The notes: generated by a model not told the origin, from the sequence alone. Positions 1-10,202 are shown, counted from the stretch's first letter. The stretch: 64,000 bases of DNA from Hyphomicrobiales bacterium (GCA_900471525.1 UCEZ01000030.1:124001-188000); one strand, 5' to 3'. Made by a program: numbers and translations.

Positions 1-38
1 GCCATGGCAGCATGCGGACGATATTGGGGAGAAAATCG

Positions 39-1040
39 ATGTTCCTGCGGTCTTGTCTTTTCGCCATTGCCCTGCTGCCGGGTGCGGCCCTTGCTAACGA
101 CACCATGGCCGACCTGAAGACCGGCGGGCTGAGCTACGTGCAGACGCTCGACATCGAGATGGTCAAGGAAGACCTGTTCATTTCGCGCGAGGAAATCCGC
201 GTCGATTACATCTTTCGAAACACCACCGACAAGCCGGTTTCCGGCATTGTTGCCTTTCCTATGCCCGACATTACCGGCAGTCCGGAAAGCAATATCGCCA
301 TGAGCGATATGCAGGCCGACAATTTCCTCGGCTTTTCGGTGACGCAGGACGGTGAACCGATCAAGGTCCAGTTGCAGCAGCGGGCCATCGCCAACAGTCT
401 CGACGTGACCGACGATCTCGCCGAGCAGGAGGTGCCGTTGCTGCCCTTTGCCGACGCGACCGCCGAAGCGCTTGCTGATCTGGACGATGCTGTTGCCGCG
501 GACTTCGTCGAACGAGGTATCCTTTTCAACTATGCCTATGACGACGGTAATGGCATGCAGGATCACCGCACGCCGCTCTGGACCCTGCGATCCGCCTATT
601 GGTGGAAAGCGACCTTTCCGCCCGGCCGCGATATCCATGTCTCGCACCGCTACAAGCCGAGTGTCGGCGGAACGGTGGCCGTGACACTGCTGGAAGACGG
701 CAAGCCGCAGGGCGAACGCTTCGAGGAATACAAGGCGCGCTATTGCATCGACGACAGCTTCGTCAAGGCAACCCAAAAGCTGCCGCCGCCGAGCGACGAT
801 GGCCGGGCGACCTATACCGAAGCCTGGATCTCCTACATCCTGACGACCGGCAACAACTGGGGCGGACCGATCAAGTCCTTCACGCTGACCGTCGACAAGG
901 GCGATCCGGCCAACCTGATCAGCTTCTGCGGGAAGGGCGTGAAGAAAACCGGGCCGACGACATTCCAGATGAGCGCCGAGGATTTTTATCCCGAGAAGGA
1001 CCTCGACATTCTGATTCTCCAGCGTGCGCAGGATGAATGA
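39..1040 (+). CDS. DUF4424 family secreted protein
   Basis: The protein has about 333 residues. It opens with a signal peptide (MFLRSCLFAIALLPGAALA, cleavage probably before Asn-Asp) followed by a soluble domain that I recognise as DUF4424, so it should be exported to the periplasm. No catalytic motif is visible and the function is unknown. I chose the ATG at 39 because GGGGAG lies about 7 bases upstream. An in-frame ATG at 12 would lengthen the signal region by nine residues and has almost no readable upstream sequence in this window. It stands alone, 136 bases before the OpgC-like gene on the same strand. Confidence 0.7.
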   Translation: MFLRSCLFAIALLPGAALANDTMADLKTGGLSYVQTLDIEMVKEDLFISREEIRVDYIFRNTTDKPVSGIVAFPMPDITGSPESNIAMSDMQADNFLGFSVTQDGEPIKVQLQQRAIANSLDVTDDLAEQEVPLLPFADATAEALADLDDAVAADFVERGILFNYAYDDGNGMQDHRTPLWTLRSAYWWKATFPPGRDIHVSHRYKPSVGGTVAVTLLEDGKPQGERFEEYKARYCIDDSFVKATQKLPPPSDDGRATYTEAWISYILTTGNNWGGPIKSFTLTVDKGDPANLISFCGKGVKKTGPTTFQMSAEDFYPEKDLDILILQRAQDE

Positions 1041-1176
1041 GTTCCGACGTGTCGATCAAACGAAAATAATGGATCGCTAAAATTGTATCGGCGGCATCGG
1101 GTGGGAGAGTAACGAATTTCGTCTAGAAGCAGGTCCTGATTGCTAGCCGCGATGACGGCAACCTTGGGGACTAGGA

Positions 1177-2307
1177 ATGTACGGCCAGCGGGAGAACAGA
1201 ATCGACCTTCTACGGGGCCTGTCGCTTCTGTTGATCTTCATCGGTCATGCCGAGTTCACGTTTTCGCTGACGTTCCAGCATTCGCGTGGCTTTTCCGACG
1301 CCTCCGAAATCTTCGTGCTGCTTGCCGGCATGTCTTCGGCGCTCGCGTATTATCGTCCGGACGCCGGGCTGCGGCTGGAGCGTCCGTGGAAACGCGCGTT
1401 CCGTCTTTACATCGTCCATCTCCTGCTCTTTGCAATCATGGCGACAATCGCGGCTGTTGCGCTCGGCGTGTTTGATCAGTCGGCATGGGCTGTCGACATG
1501 ACGGATTTCTGGCGAGACCCGTTCCAGCATGGGCTACAGGCCCTGTCGCTGAGCTACATGCCCGGCAATCTCGACATATTGCCGATGTATGTCGTCCTGC
1601 TCTTGTTTGCTCCGCTTGCCTTTCTGCTTCACGACTGGTCGAAGGGCGCCTTGCTCGGACTTTCCTGCCTTGTCTGGTTCATCGCCGGACTGGGACACAT
1701 CAATCTTCCCAATGCTGCCCTCGAGGGGCACGTCTGGTATTTCGATCCGCTATCGTGGCAGTTGATCTTCGTGATCGGGATATGTCTCGGTGTGCGCATG
1801 AAGCGCGGCCAATCCATTCTGCCCTATAATGGAAGCGTATTTGCAGCGGCGGCTGTTTTTGCGATTGCCGCTATTCCCATCAATCTTGCCGTTCATCTTG
1901 GCATCCTGGAACCGCCGTTTGGCGATCTGCATCATCAGCTGGTTTCCAAGACCAATGGCGGCCCGCTGCGGATCGTCAATGTGCTGGCAATCCTCTATCT
2001 CGCCTGGAACATTCCTGTTGTGAAGACAATCGCCGATCATCCGGCCATGCGGCTGCTCTGCATCGCGGGACGGCACAGTCTCCCGATCTTCTCGGCTGGT
2101 GTCCTGCTGTCGTTCTGCGCCGTGGTGCTGATGAAGATAAATCCTGAAATGCCGCTCGTGATTCAGCTGCTGGTGCTCGTTACCGGCTGCTTTATTCAAT
2201 TGGCGATCGGCCGGATACTCGAAACCCGCAAGACCGTGCGCACGGCGATCGGATCACACCAGTCATCGCCGCGGAACGTCGTTCCGGCGATGTCTCCTGC
2301 TGAATGA
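1177..2307 (+). CDS. OpgC-domain membrane protein (acyltransferase-like)
   Basis: This 376-residue polytopic protein begins with NRIDLLRGLSLLLIFIGH and contains RGFSDASEIFVLLAG and YMPGNLDILPMYVVLLL, all hallmarks of the OpgC family. It has about ten hydrophobic segments. In this family OpgC adds succinyl groups to osmoregulated periplasmic glucans at the inner membrane, and rhizobial genomes often carry several paralogues, so the exact acceptor here is uncertain. The ATG at 1177 follows GGGGACTAGGA. The gene converges on dxs with only 11 bases between the stop codons. I see no glucan synthase gene nearby. Confidence 0.8.
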   Translation: MYGQRENRIDLLRGLSLLLIFIGHAEFTFSLTFQHSRGFSDASEIFVLLAGMSSALAYYRPDAGLRLERPWKRAFRLYIVHLLLFAIMATIAAVALGVFDQSAWAVDMTDFWRDPFQHGLQALSLSYMPGNLDILPMYVVLLLFAPLAFLLHDWSKGALLGLSCLVWFIAGLGHINLPNAALEGHVWYFDPLSWQLIFVIGICLGVRMKRGQSILPYNGSVFAAAAVFAIAAIPINLAVHLGILEPPFGDLHHQLVSKTNGGPLRIVNVLAILYLAWNIPVVKTIADHPAMRLLCIAGRHSLPIFSAGVLLSFCAVVLMKINPEMPLVIQLLVLVTGCFIQLAIGRILETRKTVRTAIGSHQSSPRNVVPAMSPAE

Positions 2308-2318
2308 CATTCAGGCGG

Positions 2319-4256
2319 TCAGCCTGCTATGCTTGAGCCGATCTGCTGCTTCTGACCGAGAGTCCTGAAAACCGTCGAGACGATACCGGCGCGGTCGAGG
2401 CCGGCCTTGGCATACATCGCCTCGGGCTTGGCCTGCTCCATCCAGATATCCGGGAGAACCAGTGGCCGGATTTTAAGCCCGTTGTCGAGCAGCCCCTCAT
2501 GGGCGAGGAACTGCAGCACATGGCTGCCGAAGCCGCCGACAGCGCCTTCCTCGACGGTGATCAGCACCTCGTGATGGCGGGCAAGCTGGCGGATCAGGTC
2601 ATGATCGAGCGGCTTGGCGAAGCGGGCATCGACGACGGTGGTCGACAGCCCGGCGGCATCGAGGTCTTCCGCTGCCAGCAGGCAATCGGCAAGGCGCGTA
2701 CCGAAGGACAAGAGCGCCACCTTCGAGCCCTGTTTCATCACCCGGCCCTTGCCGATCTCGAGGATCTGGCCGCGCACCGGCATCTCGACCCCGACACCTT
2801 CGCCGCGCGGATAGCGGAACGAAATCGGTCCCTGATCATAGGCCGCTGCGGTGCGCACCATATGCTTCAGTTCCGCCTCGTCCGCCGCCGCCATCACGAC
2901 GAAGCCGGGCAGGGTGGCAAGATAGGTCGTATCGAAGGAGCCGGCATGCGTCGGCCCGTCGGCACCGACGAAACCGGCGCGGTCGATCGGGAAACGCACC
3001 GGCAACCCCTGGATGGCCACATCATGCACGACCTGATCATAGGCGCGCTGCAGGAAGGTCGAATAGAGCGCTGCGAACGGCTTGTAGCCTTCCGAGGCAA
3101 GGCCGGCCGCGAAGGTTACGGCATGCTGTTCGGCAATGCCGACGTCGAAGGTGCGCGACGGGTGAGCGAGCGCGAACTTGTCGAGACCGGTACCGGACGG
3201 CATGGCGGCGGTGATGGCAACGATCTTCTCGTCGAAGTCTGCTTCCAGCGTCAGCGCCTCGGCAAAGACGGTTGTATAGGCAGGTGCATTCGGCTTGGCT
3301 TTCGCCTGCGCGCCGGTGATGACGTCGAAAGTATTGACGCCATGATACTTGTCGGCAGCGGCTTCGGCCGGCGGATAGCCCTTGCCCTTCTGCGTCACCA
3401 CATGGATCAGCACCGGGCCCTTGGAATTGTCGCGCACATTGCGCAGCACCGGGAGAAGATGATCGAAGGAATGGCCGTCGATCGGGCCGATATGATAAAA
3501 GCCCATCTCCTCGAACAGCGTTCCGCCGGTAACGTAGCCGCGCGCATGTTCGACGGCGCGGGTAATCGCCCGGTCCACCGATTTGCCGAGATAGGCCGTC
3601 AGTTTCTTGCCGAGTTCGCGAAAGCCCATATAGGTGCGGCCGGAGGCAAGGCGCGCGAGATAAGCGCTCATCGCGCCGGTCGGCCGGGCGATCGACATGT
3701 CGTTGTCGTTGAGGATGACGATCAGCCGCGCATCGAGCGCACCTGCGTTGTTCAGTGCCTCATAGGCCATGCCCGCCGACATGGCGCCGTCGCCGATGAC
3801 GGCAATGACGTTGCGCGGTTCGCCCGAAAGGTCGGCCGCAACCGCCATGCCGAGGCCGGCGGAGATCGACGTCGAAGAGTGGGCCGCACCGAAGGGATCG
3901 TATTCGCTTTCGGCCCGCCGGGTGAAGCCGGACAGGCCGTCTTCCTGGCGCAGCGTCCGGATGCGGTCGCGGCGGCCGGTGAGGATCTTGTGCGGATAAC
4001 ACTGGTGGCCGACGTCGAAGATCAGCCGGTCATGCGGCGTGTTGAACACTTTGTGTATGGCGATTGTCAGTTCGACGACGCCGAGGCCTGCGCCCAGATG
4101 ACCGCCGGTGCGCGACACCGCATCGACCATTTCGGCCCTGAGTTCGGTTGCCAGTTGCGGCAGATCCTTGTCGTCGATCCTCTTCAAATCGTCGGGATAA
4201 GTCACCTGATCAAGAAGGGGGGTCGCCGGCATCGGGTTGACTGGCAATTGTGTCAC
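2319..4256 (-). CDS. dxs: 1-deoxy-D-xylulose-5-phosphate synthase
   Basis: This is a full-length 645-residue Dxs. It condenses pyruvate and glyceraldehyde 3-phosphate with thiamine diphosphate, the first step of the MEP isoprenoid pathway in the cytoplasm. Visible motifs are [13 protein letters not shown], the thiamine diphosphate motif beginning [18 protein letters not shown], and [15 protein letters not shown] in the pyrimidine-binding domain. The start appears to be GTG at 4256, giving [16 protein letters not shown], the usual rhizobial N-terminus. The product feeds the same pathway as ispH at 39.7 kb. A pirin and an RTX gene lie between it and xseB on the same strand, where xseB and dxs are often close neighbours in rhizobia (recalled, not checked). 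Confidence 0.97.
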   Translation of the reverse strand: MTQLPVNPMPATPLLDQVTYPDDLKRIDDKDLPQLATELRAEMVDAVSRTGGHLGAGLGVVELTIAIHKVFNTPHDRLIFDVGHQCYPHKILTGRRDRIRTLRQEDGLSGFTRRAESEYDPFGAAHSSTSISAGLGMAVAADLSGEPRNVIAVIGDGAMSAGMAYEALNNAGALDARLIVILNDNDMSIARPTGAMSAYLARLASGRTYMGFRELGKKLTAYLGKSVDRAITRAVEHARGYVTGGTLFEEMGFYHIGPIDGHSFDHLLPVLRNVRDNSKGPVLIHVVTQKGKGYPPAEAAADKYHGVNTFDVITGAQAKAKPNAPAYTTVFAEALTLEADFDEKIVAITAAMPSGTGLDKFALAHPSRTFDVGIAEQHAVTFAAGLASEGYKPFAALYSTFLQRAYDQVVHDVAIQGLPVRFPIDRAGFVGADGPTHAGSFDTTYLATLPGFVVMAAADEAELKHMVRTAAAYDQGPISFRYPRGEGVGVEMPVRGQILEIGKGRVMKQGSKVALLSFGTRLADCLLAAEDLDAAGLSTTVVDARFAKPLDHDLIRQLARHHEVLITVEEGAVGGFGSHVLQFLAHEGLLDNGLKIRPLVLPDIWMEQAKPEAMYAKAGLDRAGIVSTVFRTLGQKQQIGSSIAG

Positions 4257-4394
4257 GCTGAAAGGCCTTCGTTCTCGCGCCTCGAGGAAGCCGCGATTTC
4301 AGTTGGGTGTCCGCAGAAACGCGTCTTTAAACACAATCGTTATGGATTGCAAAAGCGGGTTTTCTTGCGGCGCAAACAAAGAGTTTAACGAATA

Positions 4395-5318
4395 TTACCG
4401 CTCCGGCAAAGGGATAAACTCTTTCTCATCCCCCGGCACGATGTCGAACCGGCCGGTGCGCCACTCCTCCTTGGCCTGCTCGATCCGCTCCTTGGACGAG
4501 GAGACGAAGTTCCACCAGATATGCCGCGCTGAGCCGAGCGCCGCACCACCGAATAGCATGACATGACAGCCCGTCGGGCCGGCCGTCACGGTGATCGCAT
4601 CGCCGGCCCGGAAAACCAGCAGCTGATTGTCGGCGAAATGATCACCGGCGATGATCGCCTCGCCCTCGAGGATATAGAGCGCTCGCTCTTCCCACTCTGC
4701 GGCGAAGGGCGCGCTTTTGCCCGGTTCGATCTTCAGGTCGACATAGATCGTATCGGAAAACACCGAGACCGGCGATTTCATGCCTTCGAACTGGCCTATG
4801 ACGACGCGGCCTTCCAAACCGTCCATGTTGAAGGAGGGCAGGTCACGCTTTTCGGTATGGGCAAAGATCGGGTCGATTTCCTCATACTGATCCGGCAGCG
4901 CCAGCCAGGTCTGCAGCCCGGAAATCGACTGCGGCTTGCCACGCAGGTTTTCCGGCGAACGTTCCGAATGCACGATGCCGCGCCCGGCCGTCATCAGGTT
5001 GAGGTCACCCGGCGCGATGACCATCTCTGTACCAAGGCTGTCGCGGTGCTTGATCTCGCCGTCGAAGAGGTAGGTGACGGTCGAAAGCCCGATATGCGGA
5101 TGCGGCCGCACATCCAGCGCTTGGCCGGCCTTCAGGAGTGCCGGCCCCATGCGATCGAAGAAGATGAACGGCCCGACCAGCCGGCGCTTGGCCGTCGGCA
5201 GAGCGCGGCGCACCTGCAGATTGCCGATATCGCTGGTGCGCGGAATGATCAGATGCTCTATCGCATCGCAAGCCGGCGCATCACCGGCTTCGGGGTCTGG
5301 TCCGGGAAAGAAGGACAT
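4395..5318 (-). CDS. Pirin family protein
   Basis: The 307-residue protein is a bicupin. The N-terminal cupin carries RPHPHIGLSTVTYLFDGEIKHRDS, and the HPHIGL histidines and the later His/Glu are the pirin metal ligands. Further on are GRGIVHSERSPE and SISGLQTWLALP. Pirins bind iron and some act as quercetin dioxygenases, but the substrate here cannot be told. The ATG at 5318 has AGGAGA a few bases upstream. The gene lies between the RTX gene (33 bases upstream) and dxs (138 bases downstream), all on the minus strand. Confidence 0.9.
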   Translation of the reverse strand: MSFFPGPDPEAGDAPACDAIEHLIIPRTSDIGNLQVRRALPTAKRRLVGPFIFFDRMGPALLKAGQALDVRPHPHIGLSTVTYLFDGEIKHRDSLGTEMVIAPGDLNLMTAGRGIVHSERSPENLRGKPQSISGLQTWLALPDQYEEIDPIFAHTEKRDLPSFNMDGLEGRVVIGQFEGMKSPVSVFSDTIYVDLKIEPGKSAPFAAEWEERALYILEGEAIIAGDHFADNQLLVFRAGDAITVTAGPTGCHVMLFGGAALGSARHIWWNFVSSSKERIEQAKEEWRTGRFDIVPGDEKEFIPLPER

Positions 5319-5351
5319 GGGCGGTCTCCTGCAACGGCTTGCTTCAGGAGA

Positions 5352-7508
5352 CTATAGTATGAAATCGGCTGATGTCAGCGATATCTTGCCGGACAGCGCG
5401 ATGCCGAGATCGGCGACACCATCGCCGTCGGCATCCAGTTGCACATGGGTGTTGCTGCCGTAGAAGAAACTCCGAACTTCGCCTGCCTTGCCGTGGAAAG
5501 TGCCCGACCCAATAAACGAATAGGCAGAGGTGCCCTCGTGCTCAAATTGAATCTTGTCGCCTTCCGCGCGATCGAAGTCCGTGATGAAATCCCGTCCCGC
5601 GGATGTGACGAGCGATTCATAGGTGTTTTTGAAGACGAAATGGTCGGCACCGTTACCGCCCGTCAATCGGTCTGCCCCCTTATTGCCTCTCAGAGTATCA
5701 TCACCATCACCACCATACAGCCGGTCGCTCGCGCGTCCTCCGGAAAGGCTGTCATTGCCGTTGCCGCCGATAATCATCACCGAAGCTTTGGCCTCGTAGA
5801 CTTTTCCGGTTCTCGGATCCTTGAAATAACCTTGGGCGACCAAGTTGTCGTTGGCATCAAGCCGGTTGCCGTCGATCGTCATTGCCTCGGTAGTCCCGAT
5901 GACGATGCTGGTTTTGTCGCCGCTGCTTGACTTGGCGATGACTTTTACCTTCTCCACGCCCGTGATCACGCTGCCGAGAATGGTGTTTCGTCCTTCGGAA
6001 ACAAGGATCGTATCGACACCGCCACCGCCGGCAAAGATATCCCGGGATTCCACGCCGCTTCCCGGCAACTTGTTGGTGACGGACGAATAATCGAAGATGT
6101 CATCTCCCATGCCTCCGGTCAAAATGTCCTTGCCCGGCGTGCGGACATCGATCCGAACGGAAAATTTCGCATTGGTCACATCGGACGCATCGACAGTAAT
6201 CGATCCTCCAGAGCCTCCCACGCCGTTTTTGATCAGCAACTGATTGCCTTCGCCGTGATTTTTCTCCAGAAAATTCTGCTTGATGGCCAAACTGTTTATT
6301 CCACTCTTCAGTTCAACGATTTCAATGCCAGTGATCGTCTGACCATCAAGAATGATTTTCCTGTTGTTGCCGCCATCGTTGAAATACATTGTGTCTGTGC
6401 CGGCCCCCCCAGAAATCACGTCGCCCTGAGGATTCGCAGCCCAGTAATAGCTGGACGATACGAAGGTATCATTTCCCTCGCCACCATACATCGTGTCGTT
6501 TCCAGGCGGACCAGTATAGGTTCCGTCCATCCTGTCATCGCCGGTAAGAATGTCATTGCCGATGCCGCCAGAAAGCACATCGTTTCCGCTGCCGCCGGTC
6601 AGGAGGTCGTTGCCCCTTCCTCCGGAGAGATGATCATTGGCCGCACCTCCCGTCAGCTCATCTCCTGCATTGCCGCCAGTGACAGTCAGGCTGCTGCTTT
6701 TGGAATCTAGTTCCGTCCCATCGACGATCAGCTTTCCGTCTATGGCAGCCGCCGCTTTTTCGGTGCCATAATTTCGATCCGTGGTGATGTTGATGGCGTT
6801 CCGGCCGACGTAATGATAGCTGTAGAAATTGATTGTCCGCGACTGACCAGCCAGCAGCTCGGTAATGACGATATTCTCGACATTCTTGACATTCAAAAGG
6901 GTGGTGAACCCATTGGGGTCGATGTGGGTCTTGCCATTTTCGGTGGTGATGTTCCCGGCGCCGACGAGAACGATGGTGTCGGTTCCTCCTCCACCGTCGA
7001 TCCGGTCCCGAATGAGCGTGCTATCGTAGTAAACGAACCTGTCGTCTTTGGAGCCGGTACGAAGATTATCGAGGGGCCCGGTTTCGCTATCGACGTCAAC
7101 GAATTTTCCAGAAGAGCCGTATATGTCGAAAGACATATTGGTCACGGTCGATGCGTTGAGCTGCCACCCGATGGCCGGCATCTCGGTCGAATCGATCACA
7201 AACTCGGAAATTTTGTTGGCTTCGTAGAAGCTGTCGTTAAACGTCAGCTTGAAACTGGATGGGTTGATATTCTCATCAGCCGGGTCGCTGTAGAGAACGA
7301 TGCCGTGGATTTTCGACATGCCAAGCCATTCGACGGAAGAAATCTCCCATTGTTTATTCGCGTCGTTGAAGAGGCCCAAGGCATTCAGTCCGCCGCCACC
7401 ACTGATCTTGTCGGTAATCTGGTATCGGGACGGGGTAAACACGAAGATATCGTTGCCGCTGCCGCCGACAAAATTGTCCTTGCCGGTCGTCCCGATAAAG
7501 TCCGTCAT
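5352..7508 (-). CDS. RTX-repeat calcium-binding protein, probably secreted by a type I system
   Basis: This 718-residue protein is acidic and glycine/aspartate-rich. GGxGxDxxx nonapeptide repeats occur at the N-terminus (GGSGNDIFVF), densely in the middle (GGRGNDLLTGGSGNDVLSGG) and near the C-terminus (GGNGADHFVF). The end resembles the serralysin C-terminal region. There is no N-terminal signal peptide, as expected for a type I secretion substrate with a C-terminal signal. The repeats should fold into a calcium-bound beta-roll. No enzymatic domain is visible and no ABC/HlyD exporter genes are nearby, so export would rely on genes elsewhere. The ATG at 7508 has GGAGA about 9 bases upstream. 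An inverted repeat lies 105-152 bases upstream. Confidence 0.85.
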   Translation of the reverse strand: MTDFIGTTGKDNFVGGSGNDIFVFTPSRYQITDKISGGGGLNALGLFNDANKQWEISSVEWLGMSKIHGIVLYSDPADENINPSSFKLTFNDSFYEANKISEFVIDSTEMPAIGWQLNASTVTNMSFDIYGSSGKFVDVDSETGPLDNLRTGSKDDRFVYYDSTLIRDRIDGGGGTDTIVLVGAGNITTENGKTHIDPNGFTTLLNVKNVENIVITELLAGQSRTINFYSYHYVGRNAINITTDRNYGTEKAAAAIDGKLIVDGTELDSKSSSLTVTGGNAGDELTGGAANDHLSGGRGNDLLTGGSGNDVLSGGIGNDILTGDDRMDGTYTGPPGNDTMYGGEGNDTFVSSSYYWAANPQGDVISGGAGTDTMYFNDGGNNRKIILDGQTITGIEIVELKSGINSLAIKQNFLEKNHGEGNQLLIKNGVGGSGGSITVDASDVTNAKFSVRIDVRTPGKDILTGGMGDDIFDYSSVTNKLPGSGVESRDIFAGGGGVDTILVSEGRNTILGSVITGVEKVKVIAKSSSGDKTSIVIGTTEAMTIDGNRLDANDNLVAQGYFKDPRTGKVYEAKASVMIIGGNGNDSLSGGRASDRLYGGDGDDTLRGNKGADRLTGGNGADHFVFKNTYESLVTSAGRDFITDFDRAEGDKIQFEHEGTSAYSFIGSGTFHGKAGEVRSFFYGSNTHVQLDADGDGVADLGIALSGKISLTSADFIL

Positions 7509-7613
7509 GCCACACAGTCTCCGTGTGCCGGTGCGGCTACCTATCGGTTATCCCGGCACTGAGGCGAGGCATCCGTGAAAGCAATCGCAAGCGGCAAAAT
7601 GTAATTCAATCAA

Positions 7614-7660
7614 AGATTGGTTGCAGGTAACGGTAACGTACAATTCTTGTCAACCAATCT
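7614..7660. repeat. 10-bp perfect inverted repeat upstream of the RTX gene
   Basis: AGATTGGTTG (7614-7623) and CAACCAATCT (7651-7660) are exact reverse complements separated by 27 bases. The spacer holds a tandem GGTAAC. The repeat lies between the xseB 3' end and the RTX start codon, so it could be an operator for the RTX gene or a stem-loop ending xseB transcription. There is no U-run on the minus strand to favour termination. Confidence 0.5.
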
Positions 7661-7677
7661 ACGCAACTATCGCGCGA

Positions 7678-7944
7678 TCACTCCCCATCGAGCGGCTCCA
7701 CGCCCTGCGGCTTGCCGGCCCGGTCCAGCCTGATCTTCTCGATGCGGTTTTCGGCGGCGCCGAGCAGGGCTTCGCAGTGTTTTTTCAGCGCTTCGCCGCG
7801 CTCGTAGATCTCGATCGACTTGTCGAGCGCGACATCGCCGCGTTCGAGCGCGGAAACGATGGCTTCCAGTTCCTCGACGGCTTTTTCGAAGGAGAGGGAC
7901 GAGACGTCGATCTGTTGGGTGCCAGTTTGCGCGGTAGGGGTCAT
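7678..7944 (-). CDS. xseB: Exodeoxyribonuclease VII small subunit
   Basis: The 88-residue protein contains [42 protein letters not shown] in separate readable pieces, the three-helix signature of XseB. With XseA it forms exonuclease VII, which degrades single-stranded DNA to oligonucleotides. I moved the start to the second ATG (7944) because GAGAGG then sits 6 bases upstream, whereas it abuts the first ATG at 7950 with no spacing. The gene follows the HDAC-like gene with a 2-base gap, so the two are probably co-transcribed. The large subunit xseA is not in this window. Confidence 0.93.
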   Translation of the reverse strand: MTPTAQTGTQQIDVSSLSFEKAVEELEAIVSALERGDVALDKSIEIYERGEALKKHCEALLGAAENRIEKIRLDRAGKPQGVEPLDGE

Positions 7945-7946
7945 GG

Positions 7947-8873
7947 TCATCCTCTCATCAGGCGGTAGATGTGGGTGCCGGCCGATTCGGCCAGCCCTTG
8001 AAGATCGTAGCCGCCCTCGAGCAGGCTGACGATGCGGTTGTTGGCGGTCTTGCCGGCGACATCGAGAAGCCGACCCGTCGCCCAGTCGAAATCCTCGGCG
8101 ACGAGATTGATCTGCGCCAGGGGGTCGCGGTAATGGGCGTCGAAGCCGGCGGAAATCAGGATGAAATCCGGGCGGAAGTCGTCGAGTGCGGTGAGTACCC
8201 GCGTTCTGAACGCTTCGCGAAAATGGTCGCTGCCGGTGTCCGGTGAAAGCGGTGCGTTGACGATGTTGCCGGCGCCGGTCTCGGTCTTCGCGCCGCTGCC
8301 GGGATAGAGCGGCATCTGGTGCGTCGAGCAGAACAGGACGGACGGATCATCCCAGAAGATATCCTGCGTGCCGTTGCCATGATGCACGTCCCAGTCGACG
8401 ATGGCGACCCGCTCCGCACCATGTCTCTGTTGTGCATGGCGGGCGGCAATCGCGATGTTGTTGAAGAAACAGAAGCCCATCGCCTTGTTTTTTTCGGCAT
8501 GGTGGCCTGGCGGACGGGACGCGACGAAGGCATTGTCGGCCTTGCCGGAAAAGACCGCGTCAACCGCAGCCACGGCGCCGCCGATGCTGGTCAGTGCAGC
8601 CTGCAGACTGGCCGGGCTAGCATAGGTATCCGCCTCGACGGCATTGATGCCTTCCTCGGGAATGGCGGACATGACGTTGCGCAGATGCTCTTCCGGATGA
8701 GCGAGCAGCACCAGATCCTCATTGCCTTGCGGCGCCTGTTGACGTGACAACGGTGAAAACCGCTCGTGCTCCAGCGCAATGTTGAGCGCCTTCAGCCGGT
8801 CGGGCCGCTCCGGATGACCTTCCGGCACCTTGTGCTCCAGAAAGATCGGGTTTTCGAACAGGATCGTGGTCAT
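7947..8873 (-). CDS. Histone deacetylase family protein (acetoin utilisation/acetylpolyamine amidohydrolase type)
   Basis: The 308-residue protein carries the class II HDAC core: [20 protein letters not shown] with the tandem catalytic histidines, [19 protein letters not shown] with the zinc Asp-x-His ligands, and a later [12 protein letters not shown] supplying the third ligand Asp. Bacterial members remove acetyl groups from small amines or proteins; the substrate here is not known. It is the first gene of a probable pair with xseB. The ATG at 8873 has AGG about 8 bases upstream. Confidence 0.92.
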   Translation of the reverse strand: MTTILFENPIFLEHKVPEGHPERPDRLKALNIALEHERFSPLSRQQAPQGNEDLVLLAHPEEHLRNVMSAIPEEGINAVEADTYASPASLQAALTSIGGAVAAVDAVFSGKADNAFVASRPPGHHAEKNKAMGFCFFNNIAIAARHAQQRHGAERVAIVDWDVHHGNGTQDIFWDDPSVLFCSTHQMPLYPGSGAKTETGAGNIVNAPLSPDTGSDHFREAFRTRVLTALDDFRPDFILISAGFDAHYRDPLAQINLVAEDFDWATGRLLDVAGKTANNRIVSLLEGGYDLQGLAESAGTHIYRLMRG

Positions 8874-8989
8874 GGCGGGAACCTATGGCTTCGGGGGGAC
8901 GAGGTCCATGCCATAGGTAGGGCGTTTGCCGTGTTTTCAACAGCGGCGGCCAAGCCTATCCTTCGCAGCGAGACTTGGCGGTTCGCAGA

Positions 8990-9553
8990 TCAGGCGCGTT
9001 GTGGCAACAGCGGATAGCCGACGAGGATAGCGCGGGCGGCGAGCGTGGCGATGCCGGCCTTGATCAGATCACCCGGGATGAAGACGAGCGATCCGGCGAA
9101 TGCCTTGTCGATGCCGATGCCGGTGACAAACGAGAGCCACAGGTTGCCAAGCAGGTAGACCACACCGATGCCGCCGACCAGCGAGGCCACGAGGAATCCC
9201 GCCATCTGGCGCGTGCCGGTCTGGTTTTCATTGACGAGACGCTCGGCAAGGATACCGGTCACATAGGTACCGGCAACCCAGCCGGCGATGAACCCGGCCG
9301 TCGGTCCTGCCAGGATGGCAAGACCGCCGCGACCGCCCGAAAGGACAGGCAGGCCAATCGCCACCATGAGGATGACCAGCACATAGGCAAGCGCGCCGCG
9401 CTTGGCGCCGATGATGCAGCCGGCAAGCATGACGCCCATGGACTGCGCCGTGATCGGCACCGGAATGAAGCCGATCGTGATCGGCGGGATGATGCCGAGG
9501 AACACGATGATGGCTGCGAACAGGGCGATCAGCACGAGGTCTCTGGTGGTCAT
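8990..9553 (-). CDS. bioY: Biotin transporter S-component BioY
   Basis: The 187-residue protein has six hydrophobic segments and the BioY pattern: PITIGFIPVPITAQSMGVMLAG, then GGRGGLAILAGPTAGFIAGW. BioY binds biotin in the membrane and docks on the BioM/BioN energy-coupling module. The ATG at 9553 follows GGAGACG by 6 bases. It is the last gene of bioM-bioN-bioY, 43 bases after bioN. Confidence 0.95.
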   Translation of the reverse strand: MTTRDLVLIALFAAIIVFLGIIPPITIGFIPVPITAQSMGVMLAGCIIGAKRGALAYVLVILMVAIGLPVLSGGRGGLAILAGPTAGFIAGWVAGTYVTGILAERLVNENQTGTRQMAGFLVASLVGGIGVVYLLGNLWLSFVTGIGIDKAFAGSLVFIPGDLIKAGIATLAARAILVGYPLLPQRA

Positions 9554-9596
9554 GGTCGTCTCCGTCGGGAATCAACGTCTATGAGAATACCCCTGA

Positions 9597-10202
9597 CTAC
9601 TGCCGCCGGAAGCCCCGTGCGTCAATGGCCATGGCAATCGTGTCGGCATCTTTGAGCGTCAGGATGATCAAGGGTACGAACAGGGTCAAGGGCCGGATCG
9701 GCAGACCCCGCGCCCGGTGAGCTTCGCGGATGTTGTCATAGCGATCAAGGATCTCCGGAACGAAACGCAACACCAGGCCCAGCGCCAGGCCGACATCGGC
9801 GGCGCGCACAAGGCCCAGGCGCTCGAGTGGCTGCAGCATCACCGTAATCTCGTCCATGAACGCGCTGATGGTCGTCGTCGCGGTGATCGCGGCTGCAAAG
9901 AATACCAGCACCATGATGCGGAAGGTAACCACCAGCGCCTCGTGCAGGCCGTTGAAAAACCAGGTGGCGAGCGCCAGAACGAGGACGGCAAAGGCGATCC
10001 AGCCGATGCGGCTGAACGCCTCGCGCCAGGGCAGGCCAAGCGTCATATAAAGGCACAGGCAGGCAATGAAGATCGGAACAAGGACAGCCAGAGAGGAGAC
10101 GAAAAACAGGACGACACTCGCCGCCGCCAGTGTGATCAGCTTGACGCGGACGGACAGCCGGTGGAAGGGCGTGTTGCCCTCGATATAGAGACTCTTCAGC
10201 AT
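9597..10202 (-). CDS. bioN: Energy-coupling factor transmembrane protein BioN
   Basis: This 201-residue membrane protein has four to five hydrophobic segments and the ECF T-component features: TPFHRLSVRVKLITL near the N-terminus and the coupling-helix motif IREAHRARGLPIRP followed by DADTIAMAIDARGF. It links the ATPase BioM to BioY. GAGGAAG precedes its ATG by about 6 bases. The start overlaps the bioM stop by 7 bases, which indicates translational coupling. Confidence 0.93.
   Translation of the reverse strand: MLKSLYIEGNTPFHRLSVRVKLITLAAASVVLFFVSSLAVLVPIFIACLCLYMTLGLPWREAFSRIGWIAFAVLVLALATWFFNGLHEALVVTFRIMVLVFFAAAITATTTISAFMDEITVMLQPLERLGLVRAADVGLALGLVLRFVPEILDRYDNIREAHRARGLPIRPLTLFVPLIILTLKDADTIAMAIDARGFRRQ

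Noticed and set aside
2499-4388. Very long plus-strand open frame opposite dxs
   Set aside because: It is the antisense shadow of dxs in a high-GC region; its translation has no family motif, while dxs is full length with all motifs.
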